The translations under genes and the position numbers were made by a program. Below, in pieces: positions 44,166-56,095 of a DNA stretch of 64,000 nucleotides. The notes under the pieces are model-generated. The model saw only the letters and a list, made by a program, of their open reading frames with translations. It had not been told where the DNA came from and made no database searches. The DNA lies in contig CM032125.1 in the NCBI GenBank assembly GCA_018894105.1, positions 29,001,032-29,065,031 of the forward strand. Direction: 5' to 3'. The first letter of the stretch is position 1; each line of letters begins with the position of its first letter. The stretch comes from Jacaranda mimosifolia. Lineage: Eukaryota; Streptophyta; Magnoliopsida; Lamiales; Bignoniaceae.

Positions 44166-47100
44166 AAATCAAAAGAAAACTCCTGCCCAAATTTCGCTTC
44201 GCTCCACTAATTGCTACAATATCTAAGGAGGCAAACCTAGAATGCGATGGGTTTTGTGCATCTTCTTTGTTGTTACAGTCTTTTAGAGGCAAACTCAAGA
44301 TACAATGGGTTTTATGAATTTATTTCATCTTCATTCTTTCAAATTGATGAGATGGTGCTACAATGTAGGATTAATGGGTATTTTTCTTTGTTTCATTTTT
44401 CCCTTTTTTTTTCCTCTCTTGATTTTAGTTAAAAGTTAGGGGTGCTCTTTAGGGCTGTTGTTCGTGTGAATCTTGTGAAAAAATAATGCAAAATTGACCT
44501 CTGCCAGTGTGGTTTCTCCAAGAGTATTTTCTGATTCCAGCTCTTCCTAGATTTGTCTTTACCCTAATGCCAACATTGTATATTGTCTCTATATTTGTGT
44601 GTGTAATATATGTGTGATGCACTTTTCTTGTTTCTTCGTGGAATTGTTGGTTAATGTAATGCATTGTCTGATTGGATATTCTTGATATTACTGGCTATTT
44701 TTTTGCTTTATTTTCTCCAAATTATGTTTAGATTTATTACTACTATGTACGACTCTATTGCGAGCGCATGAACTTATGTTTATGTTTTGTTTGAGTCGAT
44801 GAACAAAGTTAGATAAATGGGAATACCTTGCTTGAGAAACTGAAGAACTTGCCTCTTTCATTTGTCGGGAAGAAAGAACTAACCACCATAATTGAAGTGG
44901 TTTTTTAGGTATAAAATACTGCTTCCTCGAGGTAGAGCTTCACATTTTTTATCAAAGTCGAAGCTCTACTTTAGTGTGCTTTCAATTCATTCCTCTAAGT
45001 GGTAAATATTGGCAGCTATGTCTACTTGAGTGTAGTTTAATTTAACTATGAACGGTGGTTGGTAACTGTGGTAGATGAATTGTACCTAAATGCAATAATC
45101 AAATTTTCTTTTAAATTTTTAGCATATTGTTTATTTACATTTTTTAGGGAAACAAAATGGTTAATTTAGACCGAGAGTGTTCCTTATTTAGTGAATGTAG
45201 GTTAGAGCCTTATCTAAGAAGGCCACGGAGATACTAATGGAGGAAAGTAATGTCCAAGTATGAATTTTAATGTTTTTGTCCATTTGGTTTTTTGTGCTTA
45301 CTAGACTGAAACACAATATACGTGCTCTTTGAGTAGTTTGTAGAGTATCAACCAATCAATAGACTGCATTTTTATATACCCTATTTTTGCTGCTACTACG
45401 TCCAATTTGAGTTATCCTTAACTTCTACATCTTATTGGTAGGGATAGATTACAATTAATTAGATGAGGAAATGTTTTTGTACTTCATGGCTACATGATTA
45501 TAGATTAATTGGAAGAAAATATGTAGAACATATTGAAGTATGGTATAATTATGTGTCTATGTGCTTTTACCTGATCTAAGTCCTAATAGCCAAATACATA
45601 GAAAAGAAACTGGATTTAAAGAATTTTAAAAGAGATAGTTGGAGCTTGTTTGGTACATGTGGCTTCTTGGGGATGATATATTAATTTACTTCTCTCGAAC
45701 CTAATGGAAAAAGTAAGGGAGAATATAAATGTGTAGTTGATTGCCACATTTTTGCTGCTTCTTGTTTGGAGTTTTATAGCCTTAAACATTTTAGACCATA
45801 CTTCAAATTCCATCTTGAAATTTTTTTTACCAGGTAATTATATACTGTTTTTTCATGGCTTTAGTATTTAAATTGTGGTAGTTGCATGCAAGGAGTAAAA
45901 TCAGTGTTCAAGAGTGTTCCTTGGAAAATGTTCTTCGCGCTGAATGCCCTAGACATGTTTCCTTATTTGAAATTCGACATGCTAGCGGACTTGATTAGTC
46001 TCTTTATTATTATGCTTGTGCAATGTGGTTCAATCACACATGATTCAAGCCTAATTTTGAGTTCCAATATATTAATTGTCATTTTTGTCTCACTTTGGGA
46101 ATATGGATTTGAGTTTGTTGTGTTTTAGATCCTACGAACATAATATTACATAATAATCCTTCATCTCCTCCACAGGTATTAATAATTTTGTATCTCTATG
46201 ACCGTACAAAATAATTCGGCACTGGCTAAATTGAAAAAAAGAAAATTAGTAGGAAAAAGACTTAAACAACATATCTTATGGTGTATGTTTGTAATTTCTC
46301 ATTTACACCAGCATCGTGAGGCTATGAGTAGCAGATTTATACAGAATGCATTTTAATGGGAAGTTGATAGATATGTTTGGTAATGCTTTCTAAACTCTTT
46401 TTTCATAGTTTATAAGAATTACTGAGAACTGAGGGATATAGTTTGTTTGATCTCTCTATCTGTGCTCGAAACGCTTGCTACCAATTTGTATCGATCTTTG
46501 AATAAAGTTGGTGTAGGATGGTTGAAATCAACAGGAGTTAGTTTTGTGACCTTGAAATGGTCGAAAACAAAATAGAAAATCATTGCATTGCCAGAGAAAG
46601 GATTTGAATAAGCATATGGACACAGTAAATATAGAGTTAGAGGTACATAAGAGATTGTCAAAGAATTAAACAAAATTTATTTTCACCTTCCCTACCCCAT
46701 TTCTCTTCGGTTGACAGGACATCCTCATAGCTCAAAAAATCTGAAATGAGAAGATTGCCCCTGCAAGTAGTTGGAAAATAATTAGGCACACATACTTAGA
46801 ATCTTCATACAAGTTCAAGTTGCAATGTAACTGAAAATCTGCAAGCTGTTGAAACTCACTAAAACCCACAATGGGCAGAATGTTTACATACAACACTGGG
46901 TGCTAGATGTTGGATGCAAAATGCTAGAAAGCTGAAAATGGATACTGCGCTTGAAGAAATGAAAACCAAAGGTGTACATAACTTGCTGGAACCCGCTGAA
47001 ACAGTACATAAGGTTGTTGACCATTTGTACTGTTGCATTGCTGATTGTTAATGGCAACAAACTTAAAAATAAGGCCAGATAAGAGCAAAGTTGGACCATA

Positions 47101-48229
47101 CAAAAAGTTTGAAGTTTGATGCGGAAAATTAGGAAACATCAACACCACCTGGAGAATTGAATAGATGCACTGCCAAAAAGTGAACCTCAAAACATACGCT
47201 CAAGTACTAAGGGTTGTAATAGAATTTTGTTATTCACACAATATATGGATCATGCTAGGAATTATGAAAGAGTGAAATAGGGGGTGTTCCACCCTCACAC
47301 ATTGAACACAATTGCAATAGACATTAAACGTACTTTGCACTTTCATTCATTTTTATGCTTTATATATAGGTCTATATCTAAACCCCGCTTAAGGTGGTTG
47401 ATTTTTGAAAAAAAAAAAATGTATTGGACAAGCTATGACTCGGATTGGTTGTATTCTAAAACATTTTTTTTTAATTTGGCACTAATTCGAAATAAAAAAT
47501 ACGATTATTTGTAGCATTTTCAATGAAAATATCATTTTTTTCCATCTTCATACCTATATCTATCATTATCAAACTTATGTTACCCACAAGTTTAATAATA
47601 AGATTTCATCACATTATAGACTACTAACTTATTAAATAATTATTTTTTTACCTTCCCAAGACAATAGGACCTACTTCAAATCTATTAATATTTTTCTATT
47701 CCAATATAATTTGGTTGATGGGACATATTAAAAAAAAAAAGTTGGTTCCATAATCAATTAAACAGCAATAATTAGTACTATAACATTAAAATATTTAACA
47801 CTATTACATTAAAATATTATTTTCAATTCACCATGTTTCAAAATTTTAATAGTACATCAAATAATATTTTCATTTCCACATGCAAAACAATGGAAAAATA
47901 AAAATGAAAATTTGAAAACGATGAAAATAAAGAATGAAAAAGATACAACCAATCCAACTCTTATTTTGGAGATGTTTTATCTTTTTATATATAATTGATT
48001 TTGTTATCATCAACAAAATTCCTCATTATGTCCAAAATGTATTAAAACAAGAAAACAAAGAAAACAAAGTAAACATAAATTAATTAATAATGCACCAATA
48101 TTTTATGAAAGAGAAAATGAAGCAATATGTCATATTTGCTATCATTGCGGTAGATGGTATAAAATGTTAATCTATTTTGGAAGTCTGGTAATTAATTACT
48201 ACATACTTCACTTTTTCAATTGTAGTGAA
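44166..48229. other. anonymous AT-rich intergenic region
   Basis: No gene, element terminus or conserved protein segment was recognised on either strand. Short ORFs such as 45886-46128 (+) are not family members I know. Two loosely similar segments at 44230-44330 (aggcaaac...caatgggtttt types) suggest minor local duplication. A segment near 44820-44930 reads LLEKLKNLPLSFVGKKELTT in one frame and could be a small gene fragment, but this is unsupported. Confidence 0.4.
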
Positions 48230-48464
48230 AGATAGTGGTATATTTGTTGACTTTTTACCACACAATAAATTTGTAGTAATTAAAGATAGTTTCGTAGTAA
48301 AAGGCAATTACTGAGATTTAAAAAGTGTAGCTAAATTTAACCTCGCTTGCAATGCTTATGGCCTAAAAAGTGTAGCACAAGCGTAATTAATAATTTTTTA
48401 CTCCACTTAATTACTATTTGCTATACATATTTAATCATAGCACAAAGTGTATTTTCTTGTAGTA
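48230..48464. mobile_element. possible CACTA transposon terminal remnant
   Basis: Repeated subterminal-like motifs (aaaagtgtagc, aaaaagtgtagca, caaagtgta) precede attttcttgtagta at 48451-48464. This is one base from the CACTA-superfamily 3' terminus ttttcttgtagtg. No matching CACTACAAGAAAA start or target duplication was found, so only a decayed end can be proposed. Confidence 0.35.
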
Positions 48465-49166
48465 TCACACATAATACTATTTCATGATAATAGTTATCAT
48501 GACTTTTGATATATTATAATATGGATTCTAATTTTGCAGATTCAAAATAGTTAAGTAGTTTTAATCCGTGCATCGCACCCGAAAATAACTTAAAATCTAA
48601 AATTTTGTTTTATTTAATTTTAGCTATAATTTCGATACTTGACACTTTTGTATAGATATTTTAAATATAACACGAGATTTTTATCTTACAAAAATAAATT
48701 AAAATTATTTAATGTAATTTAATTATTGAAATAAATGAAACATAAGATACTTCGTATGAATGTACAAACATTTTTGAAGTTGAACCATTTCTCTTAAATT
48801 TCATATTTGCCTATATAAAGTTTGGCTGGCATGTGTCCATCCATAATTATATTAGAAAATCAAATTTTGAGAATGTAAATAGAAAACATTAGAAGAAATT
48901 TTCAGACAATGTAATAAGAAGTTACAAAAATTATTTAGTCGTTTAAAAAATTATATATACATAACATATATGGACTATTTACCATAACTAGATATAGAGT
49001 TGAAAAAAATGAGTTGATATAAACTTTTTGCATTAATGTTAAAACAACTATCGATAGGATATCATATATATATATATGGAGATACATTTCAATGAAACAA
49101 GGGAAAAGATTATTATCCACATCATTGCCACATAAGAAGGTACTTAAAATAGAATTGAATGTCATT

Positions 49167-49167
<1 letters not shown>

Positions 49168-49213
<46 letters not shown>
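49168..49213. repeat. (CT)n(TA)n microsatellite
   Basis: About 14 CT units followed by about 9 TA units. It has the same compound structure as at 43156. Confidence 0.95.
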
Positions 49214-49214
<1 letters not shown>

Positions 49215-50446
49215 CTAGATTTAATAATATTTTGGATCCAAAGTCTAATTATTAGATCTATTTAAATTGAGTTTATTGTTTGAAATACAAAAATTTCTGT
49301 TAGATTTGATTTAGGTTTAAATTAGATTTTGATAGGGATTGAATTATTAGTAGAATCGGGTTTGTCTTCTTAAGATCTTGAACCAATATACTAGTAATTA
49401 TTTGTATCCGACTCTAGTTTTTTTTAATAGAGAATATAATGTCATTAACAAAATTTTAAGAAAATATCTCTATATCAAATAGGAAAAATAACTAATAATA
49501 ATTTTACAATCTTATCATTATTGATTTTGAACTAATGCCTTAGAAAGAAAAAACAATCTTTTCATATTGGAATTTTATTATAATCGATTTATGATTGTGT
49601 TGAATTTATCAGATTGATTGTTTAATATCTTCAGTAATATATTATTAAATATTTTTGTTCGACTCTCTTTTAATAAACAATGACATTAATAAAAATTATT
49701 ATAATAATATTCTGTATCAAATAGAAAAGATAATTAAAATTAGTTTTGTGATTCTATTCTTTATCGATTTTAAATGATGTGCCAAAGAAAAAAAAAATCT
49801 TTATCATCATATATGCACATATCAATTCAAATTTGTGCACCTAAAAAGAGAAAAGAATATTTTAAAATGAGATTTAATTATGAATTAGAGTAAGATAGAG
49901 TGGAATTTTAATTAAAATTTAATTGTATCATTTTAGATGTTTAATCTAGTAAATATTTTATTGTGATTAAAGTGAGATATGAGCAAAAAATGAACCGCCC
50001 CCACCCCGCCAACCCCCCGCTCCCGGTAAAAAAAAAAATGGCAATGAATTTTCTTCTCCATCAAAATTTCATGGTTTCTTCTTTCGTCTATTTCAGCCAC
50101 CATCCACAGTTAGGCTGGCACCGGAGCTAGCTCTAGTTGGCTGCGATCCGTTCCACTTTGCTCATTACCTTTACTCAATAGGTAAGAGTTCATATGGAAT
50201 CCCACAATTTTTTTCATAGAGTATCAAACCAATGGATCATGTTTTAGTTTGAATACTCATGTATTTAGAATATCCAGCAAAATTAATATTCATGGATTCA
50301 GTAAAAATTCACATATCAAAACAGATTTCCTCTTCTTGTCCAATTAAAAAGACCCACATCCAAGACAAGTTTTCTTATGATTATCCGATTAAGAAGACCA
50401 CATCCAAACAAATTCTTTTATGAGTAGGAAACCCACACTTTAAATA

Positions 50447-50590
50447 CATTATATTCTGCCTATAGCCGAAGCACATCAGTAGGAAAAAACAGCCACATTA
50501 TATTCTACCTATAGCCGAAGCATGTTAGTAAGGAAAAACTGCCACATTATATTTTGCATACAACCGAATAAAGCACAATAGTAGGAAAAA
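50447..50590. repeat. ~49-bp minisatellite, three copies
   Basis: Units begin cattatattctgcctatag near 50447, 50495 and 50545, and each contains agccgaagca (or a variant) and agtaggaaaaa. The third unit is the most diverged. Confidence 0.8.
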
Positions 50591-52378
50591 AACTTCTCCT
50601 ACAAGTGAATTCCTTGCATATAAGAAGTGATAAGGAGCCACGGCATTGTGAAGAATTTGGTACTCCACCTCAAGAATTTGTTTTGATTGAAAAATTGTTT
50701 CTCGTTTGTGAATTCAGGTACTTATTCTCAGTTGGTGTTTGTGTTTGTGTATATTTGATTTGTGTTTTTCTTGCTTTAAAATAATTATTATGTGGCAAGA
50801 TGACGTATTTATGCAGTTTAATGTGAAAGCCATGTAATGTAATATAGGGTAGAAAAGAAGGTATTTATGTTCTACAATGTGTGTGTATATGTGTTTCTTG
50901 TTTTTTAATCACTTATCGACGTCTTAAATATCATGATTTTTTGTTCCCAATTCAGCCACTTCTTGCATTACAGAGGCAATATATCATTAGTAATTATGAA
51001 AAAACTCATTTAATTCAACGTGAAAATTATTCCATTCATAAAAATTTCTTATATTAGAAATTTGAGTATGCATTAGATTACATAGGAGAAACAGGTTATG
51101 TGTTTGGTATTTAGTTTGGTTGCCTAGAACAACCAAAGGAGATTGGTTCGTAGTGCTTTTAATTTAATTGCACAACAGATGTCAGGCTCATTTCCACTTT
51201 CTAAAAAAAAAAAAAAAAATCATACTTAGAATAGCATTGTAGTATGGTAACTATGGTGAGCAACTATTGTACTCACCATGTTCATTTATACAGTTTCATA
51301 AATATACCAAATATTGTTCAATCGTATTGATCTAACCATTTTATTTGCCTTATTTATTTAGTTAATCACAACAACAGGTGGGTGAATTTGGACAAAAGAG
51401 AAAAGTTCATCCAGATGCATATGTCGAGAGTGTAAGTATGGTCCATACTTCATCAAGGTGGAATGTTCCATCCTTACCAGAGTCAGTAACTAGGAGTTTT
51501 ATTTTCACTCTGGCATCGCCTAGCTTAGCTGCAACAATTGGAGGTCATAAAACTGATTCTAGGTTACAAATTGGTGTGGCAACCTTGAGACAAAGCAAGA
51601 ATTTATGCTCTACCATGCATGCAATTGATAGCATGATTTAGAATGAAACTTCAGTAAAACATGACATACATTTCTCATTTCATATTGTACACCCATCCAT
51701 TTCTAGGTTATGTAAACATAATGAAGCTAACCTAATATTTATTTTCTTTTTCAGGAAAAAGTGTGATATAAAATGTCCTGATGCAGATGACGAGGAACCG
51801 TGCAATGATGACTATGAAGATTTCACCAGTTCAAAGGTTAGATATAGATGCAATTTTTATCATTTATAGAGCAACCTATTGTCGGACTTTGGGTCCTCTA
51901 ATTTATTAAGCTATTCCATTTATACTCTATTTTCAAATGTCATGCATGTGTTTATTTATATGGAATAAATAATTTAATATTGAATCTTTTCATCATGTTT
52001 TATATATTTTATTTGCGAGTAGAATAGACGACAAAGTTAGAGCCATATATTATCAGTATATCTCTATTATTCAAATACATACTAATAAGTTATATATATT
52101 ATATTTATTAATTTCTTTTTTATAGTTAAATGAAATTTGATCCAAATTGATTTTCAATTTATCATGTGTTTGAGTGGTATTGATTTTGTATATGGTAGAA
52201 ATGTTCACTTTGATAAGATATTTTGCACTCATGTATCTATGTAATTAATCAACTGTATGTGGAGAAATATCCTATAATTATACTTTTGTGTGCGTGATTT
52301 ATCAACCCATATGCCGAATAGCTTCACATATGTGTGACTCTGGAAATTTTTTAATTTTTTTGGGTTTTTGTTTTCCAG

Positions 52379-52890
52379 GCTAGGCCATTGGATCACAGAA
52401 CATCACTCTCAAAGTCCCTTGAAATAAATGTTGGTTTGACAACACATCAAAAAATCACTGTAAAGAAAATGGGATTTGAATCCATGTTGATGTTGCGAAT
52501 AAAAAATATGGACAAAACTCTTGTTAATCAATTGGTTGAGTGTGTTGATCCTGCCATCTGTGTTATGAAGATACAAGAATATGAAGTAAAGATTACGGCG
52601 GATATGGTTCGAAAATGTTTACGGGTACCCTCATCAGGGAAAGTTGTGCCCACGATTGGAGGACAAGGGTTGATCAAGTATGAGCACTTATTTGAAGGTG
52701 CTAAGCCCATAAAGGATGTTAGGGACTTGACCACTTACATGAAGACATATCACATAGATGGTGTGGACTTTATAGTTTACTATATGATGTTACTATTTTC
52801 GACAGTGTTCTTCCTTGGTTCTAGGGATAAGTTGAACTTGGAGCACCTAGATTTGATTATCGACATTGATATCTATGCAAATACAACTAG
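52379..52890 (+). pseudogene. N-terminal domain exon of the Ulp1-like gene
   Basis: The best preserved exon is preceded by ttttccag and followed by GTAGAA, with an open frame of about 170 codons. It encodes KMGFESMLMLRIKNMDKTLV, then NQLVECVDPAICVMKIQEYE, then VKITADMVRKCLRVPSSGKV and later VDFIVYYMMLLFSTVFFLGS. The pattern of a hydrophobic helix, then I/V-x-x-x-DV-x-x-x-L-G/R-V-P, then a second helical bundle, is that of the domain at the N-terminus of plant Ulp1-like and plant-mobile-domain proteins. The exact family assignment is inference. Confidence 0.65.
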
Positions 52891-53071
52891 GTAGAATGTT
52901 TAATCGAGTCATTGAAGGATGGGATATACATAAGGCAATTTAAAAAGCAATAATATGTGACATGTTGTGTTTTATTTCTAGAGGTGAGCTATTTAAAAGT
53001 TAGTTGAAATGAAAATTTACTTTGGGTATGTTTTTGTGACTTGCTTCTACTAATATGTTTATTTCTTTTAG

Positions 53072-53940
53072 AGTTTGATGGTTAGCATATTGTTTGAACG
53101 ACACCCTACATCAAGCAAATATGTGAAGTCGAATCAGTCTTTTATCAAGAAATTAAGTCAAGGACAAACACAAGAACTCATAAGAGAGTTTATGGGAAAG
53201 GGAGGCATTCAGAATCCAAAGGTATGTGATGGTTATATTATCAGCAATTCTATGAAAATGAATGCATCCAATTTGAAAGGCTCTGCAAACAAATACTGTC
53301 TTGCTCATGAGATTAGCAATCAAACATCTATACCACAAAGTGATAGAAATAAAGCTAAAGAAGCTGCCAAATTTCATGATTTGGGTTTGGATGTTCAACC
53401 TTTAAGGCGCAACAGATTCATTGAAGAGTAGTTCTCCCATGCTTAATAAATGATTGACTTTGGTTGAGACGGGGCTGAGTCACATGGTAGATATACCAAA
53501 TGAAACTTCTATGGATGCATTTTTTGTTGAGATAAAGCCTTTAGTATCCCAGATGAAGACATTTATGATAGAGTTTTCTTCACTTATGGAATATACATTG
53601 AGAGAAAAATTGCAAGTAATATTGCCAGAAATTTTCACAAAGTACATAGTCACAATGTGCAAAGCTCCTCTTGCACCTGAAGGCCAAAACATGGAGGTAG
53701 CTTTTAATGGTGCTTTGCATGAGACACCCCATTCAAAATCTTGGAGTGTCCATCAAGCTGCATTGATACCATGCTCACTAAATTTTACCGACTCTCCTAT
53801 TGCCGAGTTAAAGGAGTTTTTTTAGGATTGCAAGATGAGTTTTCCATCCAATGAAAAGATAATGGATGTAGAACAATCACATTCTGGACTAACCCCTATT
53901 GACAAAACACTAAATTTTTTATTCAACTAGAATTTAGACT
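53072..53940 (+). pseudogene. linker exon of the Ulp1-like gene, frameshifted
   Basis: It follows tttctttttag. The frame 53072-53431 (SLMVSILFERHPTSSKYVKS and onward, Lys/Asn-rich) ends in TAG. A second frame, 53454-53826, continues with DIPNETSMDAFFVEIKPLVS and FNGALHETPHSKSWSVHQAA. The two are offset, so a frameshift or small deletion near 53430-53460 is likely. No catalytic motif is expected or seen here. Confidence 0.5.
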
Positions 53941-54192
53941 AGAAGTATGTATTTAGTTTTGTAACTAATTACATTATTACTGTGATATATTAAAATTGGT
54001 CTTGCATATGCTTTAGTCAGCAAGTTGTGTGGTTTGATGATTGGCAACTTACAAGGGTCCAGATTTCATGCTTGATGCCAAAAGAGTTAATTTTGAGTTG
54101 TATAAGCATTCTAATTTTAAGTTGATAAATTTATAGTGTATATGACATTATCTGTTGTTTTAATAATTTAAACCCATAAGGAAACTTCGCAG

Positions 54193-54852
54193 GTAATAGA
54201 TTGTGTTGCTTACGTTTGTTGGGTTGGTTCAAAGTTCATTTCGAAAGAGCTCAGCCACTGGATACTCCCAACACAATTTAGGGTATGTGTTTTTTGCACT
54301 TATAAATAATATAATTTCAATTACATTGGATCGCTACATATTTATGCTTATACGTTAAATAGTTATATCATTAATGGATATAATATGTTTGGACTTCAGT
54401 TATTAGTTCAAGAAGGTCACTTTTCTGATGATGAAATTAGCAATGTGGTATTTGGTCCAAATCGTTGCTTCTTAGGAAATGCAAGTAAATGCAAGTCAAT
54501 CACTGTCTTCATGTTTGATAAGACATTGAAGTATTAGTTTCTAGCAAGGATCAATTTGGATCATTGCAATATTTTGATTCTTGATTCTCTCCGTGATATA
54601 GGTTTGAAGAAGCAAAAGAAACAATTAGTTAGGGAGATGGTGTTAATATTTACCATGCAATGAAAAACAGACATTGTTATAGTTAAACATCTTGTAATGT
54701 CATTTAGATTAATAACATATTATTTTCTTAATTATAGGTACCTGGCTGGAGATAATACTATCAAAATAGAGTGACAAAGGGATCGATGTGGCAAGGTGGG
54801 CTAATTCTTTTCTTTGCAAATGGGTTGAATGGGTGCCACAACAACCTAATGG
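54193..54852 (+). pseudogene. C48 peptidase exons (His/Asp part), inactivated
   Basis: Exon 54193-54282 (after ttcgcag) reads VIDCVAYVCWVGSKFISKEL and SHWILPTQF, the N-terminal part of a Ulp1-type fold. Exon 54400-54640 reads LKY*FLARINLDHCNILILD SLRD. In active family members the position Y* is HW (catalytic His followed by Trp); the Asp of LDSL is kept. Exon 54737-54852 ends CKWVEWVPQQPNG just before a GTAAGC donor. TAT and TAG can each arise from CAT and TGG by one deamination-type change. The gene lost its active site even apart from the insertion. Confidence 0.65.
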
Positions 54853-55089
54853 GTAAGCCATTAGTAATTTATTTCACAATTAACTTAACTTTTTCTTTTT
54901 TATTTTTAAATGGTGCATGGGTTTAATCAATGATATGATGTTTTTGACATATGATATGGTACATACTAGTTAATTTTACTGGTTAATTTAATATATAGAA
55001 GACCAAATACAAACTTTTCAATATATATCTTATTTTGCCTTATGAGTATTATTGTGCTGACACTATTTATGCAACAGCTATGATCAGGG

Positions 55090-55150
55090 GTGGGCATCGG
55101 GCCGGGATTACCGAGTTCGGGACGACCGGGTCGGGTACCCGGTCGTCCGG
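55090..55150. repeat. outer hAT left subterminal repeats
   Basis: Clustered ACCGGGT/CGGGTACCCGGTCG motifs lie directly inside the left terminus. The same motifs occur at 63340-63500 at the right end. Subterminal motif clusters are the transposase-binding regions of hAT elements; that these serve so is inference. Confidence 0.7.
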
Positions 55151-55189
55151 GATTTTCTTTTCACTACTCGATCCCGGCCCGAATTAGTT

Positions 55190-55520
55190 TCGGGTACTGG
55201 GAATTTGCCCAAAATTTGGGCCAAATTTTGGGATCAAAATCTGGCCCAAATTTTGGCCAAAAAATAAACCCACAATTTGGACAGAAATCTGTCCAGGTTG
55301 TGGGTTATTTACTTCATTTTTTTGGCCAAATTTGGCCAGAAAAATGAAGTAATTAAGGTTCAAAATATGGACAGAAATCTGGACAGATTTTTGTCCAGGT
55401 TTTGGTTTAATTACTTCATTTTTCTGGCCAAATTTGATTACTTCATTTTTCTGGCCAAATTTGGCAAGAAAAATGAAGTAATTAAGGTTCAAAATCTGGA
55501 CAAATTTCTATCCAGATTTT
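55190..55520. repeat. palindromic repeat array in the outer hAT
   Basis: Alternating short units such as ccaaatttggccagaaaaat, aatctggacagaaatctgga and their inverse complements (ttacttcatttttctggcca) repeat several times. The array could fold into long hairpins. It lies between the left terminus and the transposase 3' end and gives spurious open frames on both strands. Confidence 0.8.
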
Positions 55521-56095
55521 GAACCAAATTTTACCTTCTTTTTTTTTTCTTTGTAATATAAATTGTATTTTTGATAGTATAAATTTTGAAATGTAAATTT
55601 GTTGGTACATAAAAACTAATTGAAATTAACTCAACTCTCCAACTCCAAATGAATTACAATTGACAAACACAATTTGCTATACATATTGGAGAGAAATCAA
55701 ATATTCAAAATTTTAAATTGCTCAACTCCAAATTCTAAACTCTAAAGTGAAAAAAAAAAAAAAATTCCTCAAACCATTACACAAATTATAATTTACAAGT
55801 TACAACACCAAGGCATTAATTTAACCTTCAATTTAACAATTCAAATTCTTAACATCAAGTATTCAAGTCATCCATTCCACTTTTCAAAGTCAACATCCTT
55901 TCAACTATCCAAAATTCAAATCACATAAACATGATAATTGATATCAAGTCATCAATATTCACAAATAATCTCTAATGCGTTCCCCCATTCCGCTCAAATG
56001 CTTATGCATCAAGGATGGATGTATCAGCCCCCATTTGTGTCAGCTCTACAAAAGTAGTAACAAGATTAAAAAGAAATTAATACAAAAATATAACA

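Larger units (their letters stand above)
48465..51377. other. anonymous AT-rich region with simple repeats
   Basis: No gene is recognised. It holds a hairpin gtgcatcgcac near 48575, a long (CT)n(TA)n microsatellite, a C-rich stretch near 49990-50030 and a short three-copy minisatellite. The segment 50040-51370 may contain promoter and 5' untranslated sequence of the Ulp1-like gene that follows, but no signal fixes this. Confidence 0.4.

Noticed and set aside
45886..46128. 80-codon frame as a small membrane protein gene
   Set aside because: It is hydrophobic and AT-driven, with no splice, promoter or family support; it is left as anonymous sequence.
48540..48660. Second Helitron with hairpin gtgcatcgcac
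   Set aside because: A hairpin and a tgtataga start-like motif are only ~100 bp apart, and the expected CTAG after the hairpin reads CTAC. This is too weak to call.
55090..55522. Overlapping frames on both strands with repeated QKNEVIK-type units
   Set aside because: They are translations of the palindromic array in the outer hAT, open on both strands because of its repeat structure.
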